The translations under genes and the position numbers were made by a program. A model generated the notes under the pieces. That model was given only the letters and a program-made list of their open reading frames with translations. It did no database searches and had not been told where the DNA came from. A DNA stretch of 64,000 bases. Source: Anaerolineales bacterium UBA2317. Lineage in GTDB: Bacteria > Chloroflexota > Anaerolineae > Anaerolineales > Villigracilaceae. The stretch covers positions 169,453 to 233,452 of the forward strand of contig DDVH01000052.1 of assembly GCA_002345215.1 (NCBI GenBank), in the 5' to 3' direction. The number at the start of each line of letters is the position of its first letter. Position 1 is the stretch's first letter. Positions 28,079-36,178 of the stretch are shown piece by piece.

Positions 28079-30497
28079 GTTGCACCACCTCTAGGGTTAT
28101 TTTCCCAAACCGAATCTTATCGGCTGGGTTGATTGGAACAAACTCATTCGGTGTAATTTTCGTACCATTGATAAATGTATGATTACTACTTCCTAAATCT
28201 TTGACAAACCATTGATTATTTTCCAGCTTAAACTCAGCATGATTCCAACTGACAACATCTTCATTAATCACGATACTGCTCTGCGGGTCACGCCCAAGTG
28301 TAGTGGGTGACTGTTTCAGCAAAATGGACTTGCCCCCCAAATTTCCATTCTGCACAACGAGAGTCAACTCCAAAGGCAAATTAACAGGAGTAGGTCTTTC
28401 TATTGGAGAAACAGGTGGTGGCGGTACAGGTTGTGGCTTAATAATTTCTGGTTTAGAAACTGGAGTTGTACCTAAGCGAAATATCAAAGAAGTTTCACCC
28501 AGTTTGATGACATCTCCATTTGTAAGCAAATGTGGAATAGTAATTCGTTCACTATTGACATAAGTTCCATTGCGGCTACCCAAATCCAGCAAGTATGAAT
28601 CGTCCCCTTGTCGAGTCAGCAAGGCATGTTTATATGAAATGGCAGGGTCATCTAAAACTATGTCGGCTTTTGCATCTCGCCCAATGTTCATGCTTAAAGT
28701 GCGTAAAGGAATTTCACGCCCGTTCACTTGTAAATAACCAAAATCTAAATTAGATGGCAAAATAGGGGAAGAAGCAGGTGCTTCGGGTAAGCCCACTGAA
28801 GTCATGCGTAAATTTTCAGGCGGTTTCCCGAACATAAATTGCAGTTGTGTTTTGCCCACTTGAATCAATGCCCCGCTTACTAATGAAGTGGGCTGGTTGA
28901 TTTTTACTTTATTTAATAAAGTGCCGTTGGTACTGCCTACATCTTCAAGTACAAACCCTGAACCTTCGGAGCGAATTTCAGCATGTTCACTAGAAACTTC
29001 TGGGTCTTGAATTACAAGGTCATTTTCGGAGCTACGCCCAATGCGTGTGACCTTTTTCAACTCCACCTTTGTATTATCAAATAGCAAAACTGCTTTTTCG
29101 GGTTGAGTAGAGAAACCACTTGGTTGTTTCACAATGTCGATGCCACTAAGCACATTGTTTGTCATGCGCATATTGCTGGATGGCGTAAACACTTGACTCT
29201 TAATCTGACGGGCTGAGTCTATTTGTTGTTCAATGCCTTGTGAATCTATCCATGAAGCCAAATCGAAAGCAATGTCAATTAACTGATTTGCAATTGCTGA
29301 AATATCAACTTTTTCATTAATTAATTTTCTATATTGCAAACCATATTTACGCACGTGTTCCTTGCGTTGCCCTAGCATAATGGCACCGATTAATTTATTT
29401 TCTCGAATAATTAATTTGCGATATGACACTCGCCCACGCCCTTTTGGAAAATCAATTAAGACTTGGTCGCCGTCTTTACCTATCAATTCGCCCACACTTG
29501 CAAAGTCAAGGTCATATAAGCGGGTGGCATTGTAATGTATGCCTTGTTGATATACATCTGAACCGCCTGCCATATTTCGCCCAGCCACTCTGCCTTGTAA
29601 GCGAGCCGGCTCCCATAAACCTAGTGTTCGATAAATAATATCTCCGGCGGCATAAATATTTTCGATATTCGTGCGCATCGCTTCATTGACCTTGATACCT
29701 TGTGGTGTTCCTCGTTTTGGATCTACTGCTACATCTACACCTGAACCTTCAAGAAATTCTACATTTGGGCGAATGCCAATTGCCGCGCCTACTAATTGAC
29801 ATTCAATTTCTTTGCCTGAATTTTTTAACCGAATAGAATTAAGTCTGCCATCTCTGCCTGCTATGGCTTCGCCTATCTCTTCATTCGTAATGACATTTAC
29901 GCCTTCCGAACGCAAACGGCTAATGACCAAGTCTGAAGCGGTTTTATCTAAGGCGCGTTCAAAAAATAGTTCACCACGCAATAGATAGGTGACTTTTACA
30001 TGATGATGCAGTAAGCCTTGCACCCATTCAATGCCAAGCGGACCGCCTCCTACCACTACTGCCTGCTTGATTCGTTTTGCTGAAATCAAATCCATGACGA
30101 CGCGCGCATCTTGCAGAGTGCGCATGGTCATCACGCCCGGCAGATTCATTCCCTTGAAATCCGGTGGGTTGGGACGTGCTCCAGAGGCAATTAAAAGCTG
30201 GTCGTAAGCCACATCAACCCCACTGTCAAGTGTGAAGCGGGAGTTTTTTCCATCTAATGTATTTACTTTTGCAAGCACGCGCTTGATGTTATTTGTCTGA
30301 TAAAAATCTGGAGGGGTGGCGAATAATTGGGCTTCACGCAGTTCGCCAATTAAATAGTTAGTGAGTGCGGCACGGTAATATGCGGCATTGGGGTCATCGG
30401 AATAAATTTCGATTTGTGCGTTTGGGTCAGATTGTCGAATGTAAAAGGCGGCGGTTGTGCCTGCTCCACCATCTCCGATAATGGCATAACGAGTCAT
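28068..30497 (-). CDS. FAD/NAD(P)H oxidoreductase fused to three FHA domains
   Basis: 809 residues. Residues 1-400 are a pyridine-nucleotide-disulfide-type oxidoreductase similar to the FAD subunit of NirB/rubredoxin reductase: FAD motif GDGGAGTTAA at 8, second Rossmann VVVGGGPLGIEW near 148, and YAAGD near 290. It lacks a CxxC redox disulfide. The C-terminal half carries three forkhead-associated domains near 484, 605 and 734 (IGRSSENDLVI / GSTNGT, IGRDAKADIVL / GSRNGT, LGRDPQSSIVI / GSSNHT), which bind phosphothreonine. This couples an electron-transfer enzyme to kinase signalling. Second in the redox operon, 10 bases after the VWA-FHA gene. Electron acceptor unknown; the Fe-S protein downstream is the obvious candidate. 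Confidence 0.9.
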   Translation of the reverse strand: MTRYAIIGDGGAGTTAAFYIRQSDPNAQIEIYSDDPNAAYYRAALTNYLIGELREAQLFATPPDFYQTNNIKRVLAKVNTLDGKNSRFTLDSGVDVAYDQLLIASGARPNPPDFKGMNLPGVMTMRTLQDARVVMDLISAKRIKQAVVVGGGPLGIEWVQGLLHHHVKVTYLLRGELFFERALDKTASDLVISRLRSEGVNVITNEEIGEAIAGRDGRLNSIRLKNSGKEIECQLVGAAIGIRPNVEFLEGSGVDVAVDPKRGTPQGIKVNEAMRTNIENIYAAGDIIYRTLGLWEPARLQGRVAGRNMAGGSDVYQQGIHYNATRLYDLDFASVGELIGKDGDQVLIDFPKGRGRVSYRKLIIRENKLIGAIMLGQRKEHVRKYGLQYRKLINEKVDISAIANQLIDIAFDLASWIDSQGIEQQIDSARQIKSQVFTPSSNMRMTNNVLSGIDIVKQPSGFSTQPEKAVLLFDNTKVELKKVTRIGRSSENDLVIQDPEVSSEHAEIRSEGSGFVLEDVGSTNGTLLNKVKINQPTSLVSGALIQVGKTQLQFMFGKPPENLRMTSVGLPEAPASSPILPSNLDFGYLQVNGREIPLRTLSMNIGRDAKADIVLDDPAISYKHALLTRQGDDSYLLDLGSRNGTYVNSERITIPHLLTNGDVIKLGETSLIFRLGTTPVSKPEIIKPQPVPPPPVSPIERPTPVNLPLELTLVVQNGNLGGKSILLKQSPTTLGRDPQSSIVINEDVVSWNHAEFKLENNQWFVKDLGSSNHTFINGTKITPNEFVPINPADKIRFGKITLEVVQHAN

Positions 30498-30507
30498 ATC
30501 GCCTCCA

Positions 30508-32478
30508 TTAATCTAATTTTTTGGTAGGGATATAACCACCTGAAGGTTTCTCTTCGGGTTCGTCGGATACGGAAGTCATCATGCGGGTTTTTAAGCGTTC
30601 AGCGGATTTGGCTTTGGCGATTTGAATCTTAAACTTAACGCCACCATCGCGTACGCGTGCTAATTCGATAATGTCATTATCATTTAACGGATGTACCTTA
30701 CCTGCTGGCAAACGAGTTTCATTTAAGTGTGTGCCGTTGGCACTGCTTTCATCTCGGATTTCGAATGCGCCATTTTTCTCAAGGATGGTGCAATGTAAAC
30801 GACTAATAGGACTGCCTTCTTTATCGCCTTGTAAAACCAATTTGGCATGTTCAGAGGAACGCCCAATCGTAATGGTTTCATTAATTGGAAATTGCGTTTG
30901 CTTGCTAACGGCATAGCCTTCTAAGACAACCAGTACCGCTTTATCCACTTTATTGGGGTCAACAAACATAGTCGCCGAATTATTTACTTTGCTCGGCATC
31001 ATGGTCATTGTCAACCTGCGCGCGCCTTCCTTTATTCTTTCTTGTACTTTCGGGTTACGCCTTAAGTACACAATGACGATGACCAAAGCGATGATGGCGA
31101 TAAAGACACTTATGAGTGGTAATATCAAGTTGTAATTTGTACATAAAGCGGGAGCATAAGTAGAAACAAATTCTGGGCAGGCAATATCGTAGACAACATA
31201 TTCCACTGTAACAGGCAATACTTCGCTTTTGCTTTTCAGCCCTAATTCATCTTCGGTTTCAACCACAATCGAAATAGGTGTTATACCGGGAGTCTGTTCG
31301 GGGCGTAAATCCCAGGTAAATTCCAAAGTGATAACCTCACTACCATTGTCACGAATCGCAGTGGCAGGACCGACTGCTTTGCCATTAATCACCAAAGCAG
31401 TTTGCTCTTCAATAATTTGACGCGGATGCCCATCTGGGAAAGTGACTTCTACGGCAACCGTTTGCTCAGTGGGTTGAATCGCGTCTGAATCTTGACTGAA
31501 GATGGTCTCAGTGCGGATAATTTCGGTATCCGCTGAGGGGGCTGTAATTGTAAGTAGAGGCGGTTCGAGTTCATCTAACGTAAAAGTCACATTTTCAGAT
31601 ATTGAATTATTGACCGTTAAGGTAAGTTGATTATCCCCTGCTCGGTTGATTTGTGAGCGATATCTAATTTGATACTGTGTTTCGTTTCGTTCTGGATTTA
31701 AAGCCGAACTTAAATCTCTTATGTTCGCGCCTAAAATCAAACCGTCCTCTACTCCGGTTTCGCGTGCTAATCTGTCCAATGCCCCATTAATGTCATTTGA
31801 GCCTAGTAATACAGTATGAACCTGTACTCCCAACCTATTTGCCTTTGCGATTGTTCTATTTAAATCAAGTTGGTCGTTGATGCTAATAGAAAAAACGACC
31901 AATTTGTTTAGCCCAACGATATTTTCATTTAAATCAGATATGGTATCTAAACCTTGGTCAACGGTTTGTAAAAAATCTGTTGCGGTTGCTGGCACAGGAT
32001 TGTAATTTGCTATCCCATCCAGCACTTGCTGAGGGTCGCTGGTTAATGGCACAATGATTTTGAATACATTTAGGTTTGATGCCGCCAACACGATGACGGA
32101 ATCGCCCGGTTGCATTTGATTTTCTGCAAAGGATTGAATCGCCTGGCGGACGACGTTTACATTAGAGCCAATTGCCAATTCATCCACCACGAAGACGACG
32201 CGTAAATTCAGAGGCAGGGATTCACTGCTGACGTTTTCTATATTTATTGCTTGACCATCTTCCTTAAGTGAGAATTGATTCGCATTTAACCCCGAGATAA
32301 AATTATTTTCTGCATCTAAAACTTTGACCTGCACTTGCACTTCCGGAAAAGTTTCATTAGCATTTACAGCCGTGAAAACAATACTGGCTGGCGCGGTTTG
32401 CGAGAATGCAGGTGTAGCGAGCACCAGCGTGAGGGTGATTAATAAGAAAAGCGGAACATATACGGGAAAATTCTTCAT
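30508..32478 (-). CDS. Secreted VWA-like protein with membrane helix and cytoplasmic FHA domain
   Basis: 656 residues. Signal peptide (~1-26, cut after AFS), an Ig-like start, then a von Willebrand A-like domain (~75-250). The MIDAS motif is degenerate: the strand VVFVVDELAIGS has the first Asp but not the DxSxS spacing. A second beta domain follows, a membrane helix at ~449-475, and a C-terminal FHA domain (~530-615: IGRSSEHAKLVL, RLHC, SSANGTHLN). The N-terminus is therefore outside and the FHA domain inside, able to read phosphothreonines made by the kinases. First gene of the redox operon; GGAGAAA precedes the ATG. Possibly an assembly or anchoring factor for the redox proteins (inference). 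Confidence 0.88.
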   Translation of the reverse strand: MKNFPVYVPLFLLITLTLVLATPAFSQTAPASIVFTAVNANETFPEVQVQVKVLDAENNFISGLNANQFSLKEDGQAINIENVSSESLPLNLRVVFVVDELAIGSNVNVVRQAIQSFAENQMQPGDSVIVLAASNLNVFKIIVPLTSDPQQVLDGIANYNPVPATATDFLQTVDQGLDTISDLNENIVGLNKLVVFSISINDQLDLNRTIAKANRLGVQVHTVLLGSNDINGALDRLARETGVEDGLILGANIRDLSSALNPERNETQYQIRYRSQINRAGDNQLTLTVNNSISENVTFTLDELEPPLLTITAPSADTEIIRTETIFSQDSDAIQPTEQTVAVEVTFPDGHPRQIIEEQTALVINGKAVGPATAIRDNGSEVITLEFTWDLRPEQTPGITPISIVVETEDELGLKSKSEVLPVTVEYVVYDIACPEFVSTYAPALCTNYNLILPLISVFIAIIALVIVIVYLRRNPKVQERIKEGARRLTMTMMPSKVNNSATMFVDPNKVDKAVLVVLEGYAVSKQTQFPINETITIGRSSEHAKLVLQGDKEGSPISRLHCTILEKNGAFEIRDESSANGTHLNETRLPAGKVHPLNDNDIIELARVRDGGVKFKIQIAKAKSAERLKTRMMTSVSDEPEEKPSGGYIPTKKLD

Positions 32479-32498
32479 GCCTATTTTTCTCCATGGTC

Positions 32499-32533
32499 AA
32501 GACCCTAATGGTCTTTAAGACCTTTAGGGTCTT
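32499..32533. repeat. Compound hairpin between kinase and redox operon
   Basis: A 35-base near-perfect palindrome: outer arms 32499-32508 and 32524-32533, inner arms 32510-32515 and 32517-32522, one T:T mismatch. It lies 21 bases upstream of the VWA-FHA start, after the kinase gene. No strong T-run follows in the direction of transcription, so it may be an attenuating or RNA-stabilising hairpin, or a REP-like repeat, rather than a full terminator. Confidence 0.6.
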
Positions 32534-32591
32534 AAGTGTTTTGAATTTTACCTGATAGTAGATTATTAGAGAATGATTAGTTAATTAATAA

Positions 32592-34889
32592 TTACCTATT
32601 GAAAGTTGCAGACCAACAAATTTGAGTTAAGGAACTATTGTTATAAATGTTACCCTTAATCTTATTGTTATCAAGAATACCAACATACATATATGTGCTT
32701 ACAGTTAAGGTAAGCTCATTACCTATGACATTCCATTTTCCTATTGGGTCGAAACCCCATGCCCATGGGGTAATACCATCTGTACCATTTTTATATATTC
32801 GAGTAGGCATATCTCTGGAAAAAGAATTGTCATCTTTAATACTTACTTTATAAACCTCCGAGAATTCGCGATTATTATTGCAATCATTTTCTGAAAATAT
32901 CCATTCACCAATTAGAAAAGGTAATTCTGTATTTGCTGGCGTTGTACTGACAGTTTCGGTTGAGGTTTGATTAGGTTGTTCACTTGATGAAGAGTTTGAT
33001 ACTGAATGAGCGCAACGAAAACCGAGGTCGTAACTGTTAGTAGAAGGAGCAGTATTAAGCCGAGATGTTGCAGGGCGGACATAAAAACCGACACTGTCGT
33101 ACCATGAGCTACCTCGAAAAACACGATTGGCTGAACTATTCAAATCTTCACGACCATCATTTGCATTATAAGGATAGGATTGATAGATAGTGCTTGTCCA
33201 TTCCCATACATTGCCTGACATGTCATAAGCACCATAAATGCTTTGTCCAGCAGGGTAATTTCCTACAGGAGCCACATCTTCATATCCATCGTTAAATGAT
33301 TTGTTTGCCCAGTCATAAGAACAGTTGCTGTCACAAAAATTAACTTTTGTTCCATCAAATATATCTCCCCATGGATAAAGACTCCCGTCAGTACCTCGTG
33401 CGGCTTTTTCCCACTCTGCTTCTGTTGGCAATCTGCGACCTGCCCATGAGCAATAAGTAACTGCCATATTCCAGTCTACATGAATGACAGGGTATTCATC
33501 AAATTCAGGATTACCAAAATAACTGGGATGAGTAGAGGAATTTTTGACAACTGGTTCTTGACATCCGCCATCCGCAACGCATTTTGCATACATAGCATTA
33601 GTCACTTCGGTTTGGTCTATAAAATAATCATCAAGCGTGACTGTATGTGCCGGTGATTTATCAGCGAACCAACTTCGTGTGCAACCTGTTGCAAATTTTT
33701 GACATTCCGCTAAAGCGTCATCTGCATCGCTTCCCATGATAAAGTCACCCGCAGGGATGAATAATGAAGTCATGCCATCTTTTTCTGAAACAATGGTTGA
33801 TCCAATACTAAATTCAGGTGTTGGGGGAACTGGAATAGGTGTATTGGTAGATACTTTTGTATTTGTTGGTGAACTAATAACAATTTGTGTGTTTTGAGGA
33901 GATGGTTGATTTACCACACTCAATGAGGGTAAGAAATTAAGAGCAATCAATACACCGACAATAACCAAGCCAATCATAAACACATTGCGATAACGGCTGA
34001 AATCAAATTTTGTTTTTGGGATAACAATGCGTGTGGGTGGAGCAGGCTTGGTAGCTTTTGCGGGTTTAGAAGAGATAACGGGTTCATCGCTTTCCAAATC
34101 CACTGCCACCTGGCGCATGGTTTTATAGCGTTCACTTTTGTCTTTCGCCAACATTCTATAAACAATTTGAACCAAATCACTCGGCACATCTTTGCGTAAT
34201 TTTTTCAAATCAGGCAGTTCACTGGTGAAAATTTTATTCATCACCGTTAGTGGCGTATCCCCGTTAAAAGGAATTTGTCCGCTGAGCATTTCAAATAATA
34301 AAGCCCCTAAAGACCATATATCAGCTTGTGCGTCTAGTTTTTTCCCTTCCCACGCTTCGGGAGACATATAGTATGGAGTCCCTACCTGTGTTCCAGTACG
34401 AGTCATGCGTGTGCCTTCACTTAAACGAGCCACCCCAAAGTCTGCTAGTTTGGGAGTTCCATTTTCATCTAACAACACATTTTCAGGTTTGATGTCGCGA
34501 TGAATAATATTTAATTGATGAGAGCGAATCAGAGCATCACAAAGCCCCAGTGCAATTTCACGTGCGCGTTCAACGGATAATCGTCCCTGCTTTAATAAAT
34601 CATGCAAACTGCCACTAGGCATGTATTCCATCACGATTACATATTGTTTTTCATGCTCAAATGCATCAATAAATTTGACGATATTAGGATGGTCAAGTTG
34701 GCGTAGCGTTTTTGCTTCACGCCGAAAACGCTCAAGCGACTCAGGATGCGTAGTCAATTGGCGCGCTAAAATTTTGATCGCTACTTGCTGATGTGTTTGT
34801 TCATCATCCGCAAGGTATACTTCCCCCATTCCGCCCTCGCCAAGCAATGAGAGTATTTTGTAACGGTTATTGAGTTTCTGACCAATCAT
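32592..34889 (-). CDS. Membrane Ser/Thr protein kinase with FGE-like sensor domain
   Basis: 765 residues. Kinase ~1-265: GEGGMGEVY, Lys39 in VAIK, catalytic Asp132 in HRDIKPEN, Asp150 in DFG, MSPEAWEG. Membrane helix 303-320, Thr/Pro-rich linker, then an FGE/SUMF1-like domain (~372-620: IPAGDFIMGS, RLPTEAEWEKAARG, GNVWEWT, GFRC) lacking the enzyme's active-site Cys pair, and a ~100-residue lipocalin-like beta end domain (GEWIFSENDC, GKWNVIGNELTL). First gene of the whole island in transcription order, behind a good promoter at 34914-34942. It is closest in N-terminal sequence to the array members downstream, so all arose by duplication. Confidence 0.93.
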   Translation of the reverse strand: MIGQKLNNRYKILSLLGEGGMGEVYLADDEQTHQQVAIKILARQLTTHPESLERFRREAKTLRQLDHPNIVKFIDAFEHEKQYVIVMEYMPSGSLHDLLKQGRLSVERAREIALGLCDALIRSHQLNIIHRDIKPENVLLDENGTPKLADFGVARLSEGTRMTRTGTQVGTPYYMSPEAWEGKKLDAQADIWSLGALLFEMLSGQIPFNGDTPLTVMNKIFTSELPDLKKLRKDVPSDLVQIVYRMLAKDKSERYKTMRQVAVDLESDEPVISSKPAKATKPAPPTRIVIPKTKFDFSRYRNVFMIGLVIVGVLIALNFLPSLSVVNQPSPQNTQIVISSPTNTKVSTNTPIPVPPTPEFSIGSTIVSEKDGMTSLFIPAGDFIMGSDADDALAECQKFATGCTRSWFADKSPAHTVTLDDYFIDQTEVTNAMYAKCVADGGCQEPVVKNSSTHPSYFGNPEFDEYPVIHVDWNMAVTYCSWAGRRLPTEAEWEKAARGTDGSLYPWGDIFDGTKVNFCDSNCSYDWANKSFNDGYEDVAPVGNYPAGQSIYGAYDMSGNVWEWTSTIYQSYPYNANDGREDLNSSANRVFRGSSWYDSVGFYVRPATSRLNTAPSTNSYDLGFRCAHSVSNSSSSEQPNQTSTETVSTTPANTELPFLIGEWIFSENDCNNNREFSEVYKVSIKDDNSFSRDMPTRIYKNGTDGITPWAWGFDPIGKWNVIGNELTLTVSTYMYVGILDNNKIKGNIYNNSSLTQICWSATFNR

Positions 34890-34913
34890 CTAAATTTCCA
34901 ATGCCTTTGGTGA

Positions 34914-34942
34914 ATTATAAGATACTCGGCCAAATTGGGCAA
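34914..34942 (-). promoter_or_regulatory. Predicted promoter of the kinase/redox island
   Basis: On the minus strand TTGCCC (34942-34937), a 17-base spacer and a perfect TATAAT (34919-34914), 24 bases before the ATG of the first kinase. Sequence prediction only. Confidence 0.65.
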
Positions 34943-34986
34943 AGGTTTGCAAGCATTTCTTAATGTAAATTTTGATAATTACCCCA

Positions 34987-35130
34987 TCAAACCGTGCTGT
35001 GCATCAACTTTGGGTAGTATTGCAAAGCCTCTGCAAAATGCGGAGACTGAATCTCATCACTACTTGCTAAATCTGCAATGGTGTTTGCAGGTGGTTTGAG
35101 AACGCCATGCACAGTCCCTGCAGTCACCCG
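34987..35130 (-). pseudogene. C-terminal fossil of a ComM/YifB-like Mg-chelatase protein
   Basis: The last ~35 codons of an open frame read ANTIADLASSDEIQSPHFAEALQ-YYPKL, which matches the conserved end of ComM/YifB proteins (usual form ARTIADLA...I...H.AEALQYRP). Just before it the match decays (TAGTVHGVLKPP for the usual SARAYHRILKLA). The rest of a ~500-residue protein is missing, so this is a remnant. It is joined at 35219/35220 to a yjbQ fragment. Confidence 0.7.
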
Positions 35131-35219
35131 AATAGAAGGCAGTATGCAATCCACTGGTTGAAGATCAGAATTTGATGCGGGCGGTGATGAGTCAAATGCA
35201 TCTCTCAGCACGTGCTTAT

Positions 35220-35351
35220 CATAGCATTGACCAAACACAAGCCTTCTTTGATTCCGCTTTCATGCAACGCCTCTTCTACTTGACCCGTGATATTGGTAAA
35301 CCCGCGTCGGCTGGGGATGTTAAACCATAATTCTTTTCTATAAGATTTCAT
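35220..35351 (-). pseudogene. yjbQ 5' fragment: right copy of the 132-bp direct repeat
   Basis: Encodes the first 44 residues of YjbQ from its ATG (35351) and then breaks off into comM-like sequence. Gapless match to 10673-10804 with seven mismatches. It lacks the HITASV and [12 protein letters not shown] motifs and so cannot function. Together with the comM fossil it fills most of the 470-base gap between the first kinase and the ICMT-like gene. Confidence 0.88.
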
Positions 35352-35358
35352 TATTTTC

Positions 35359-35934
35359 CTAAAACTTCGGAATCACGCCGCCAGTTTTTTGCATGTAATT
35401 TTTATATTCTTCACCAAAAGAATCAAGCATCATTTTTTCTTCGGCTTGAACACGTAGAAAGTAGAATGGGATAAAGATTAATAAATTCAAGAAGCCTGCA
35501 ACCCAATTTTGTAAAAGCAAAGGTTGAGCAATGACCCACAGCCATTGTGAGGCATACATGGGATGACGAATTAATTTGTAAATACCTTTTGTAATTAATT
35601 CATGCTTCTCGCGGATTTCAAGCGATGGTGACCAATTGAGTCCTAAATCTACATGTGCACGCCAGAAGATGAAAAGTGCAAGTACAAAAATTGCAACACC
35701 AAGCCAGCCTGCCCATGCAGGTAATGTATAGTTTGCAAAATCAAGCCAGTTTGTGAAGGCATAAATGATTGGAATGAAAAACATAGCGAGGAATAACAAT
35801 CCAAGCAATGTTTTTTCTTGCGTGGTGATTCGTTGTTCGGACTTAGCATCTCCGCGTTGGGCTCTGCGGATGGGTGCCCGAATCGCCATCTCAATGAAAA
35901 TGCCAATGAAATAAATAATGGTAAATATTTTCAT
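35359..35934 (-). CDS. Isoprenylcysteine/phospholipid methyltransferase-like membrane protein
   Basis: 191 residues of the ICMT/PEMT family: four to five membrane helices and the C-terminal SAM-binding signature, LIRHPMYAS followed ~45 residues later by [20 protein letters not shown] with its conserved Glu-Glu. Bacterial members methylate unknown small molecules or lipids; no prenylated protein substrate is expected here. The start ATG at 35934 abuts the stop of the DUF4342 gene upstream, so the two are co-transcribed. Confidence 0.85.
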   Translation of the reverse strand: MKIFTIIYFIGIFIEMAIRAPIRRAQRGDAKSEQRITTQEKTLLGLLFLAMFFIPIIYAFTNWLDFANYTLPAWAGWLGVAIFVLALFIFWRAHVDLGLNWSPSLEIREKHELITKGIYKLIRHPMYASQWLWVIAQPLLLQNWVAGFLNLLIFIPFYFLRVQAEEKMMLDSFGEEYKNYMQKTGGVIPKF

Positions 35935-36177
35935 TTATTCTGTCTTTTCAACCACTATAGTCGCTTCTGTGAGCAATGCGGCAATGGCTCCAATCGCGGC
36001 TAGTTGCGGGGCGAGCAAAACTCCAACTACACCAAAAGTGACTGGAATTTCCATCATCACTTTTCCATCTTTATCTTTGATGATGACTTTGCGAATGTTG
36101 CCTTCGTGAATGAGTTCTTTGATTTTAGCAACTAACTTTTCGCCATCTACTTTGAATTCTTCAGTTCTGCCAGACAT
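35935..36177 (-). CDS. DUF4342 domain protein
   Basis: 80 residues matching DUF4342: a basic N-terminal helix (GEKLVAKIKELIHEGN), a strand pair (KVIIKDKDGKVMMEIP), and a glycine/alanine-rich hydrophobic segment (GVVGVLLAPQLAAIGAI). ATG 36177 with GGAGAG chosen over an upstream ATG at 36246 that would run into the preceding gene. The family has no known function; many members sit beside stress or membrane proteins. Located between the FMN split-barrel gene and the ICMT-like gene. Confidence 0.82.
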   Translation of the reverse strand: MSGRTEEFKVDGEKLVAKIKELIHEGNIRKVIIKDKDGKVMMEIPVTFGVVGVLLAPQLAAIGAIAALLTEATIVVEKTE

Positions 36178-36178
36178 T

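Noticed and set aside
34937..35000. Another gene between the kinase promoter and the comM fossil
   Set aside because: No frame of useful length with a ribosome site; AT-rich filler.
34987..35238. An intact 83-residue gene
   Set aside because: Only the last ~35 codons resemble a known protein (ComM end), and the upstream part runs into a yjbQ fragment.
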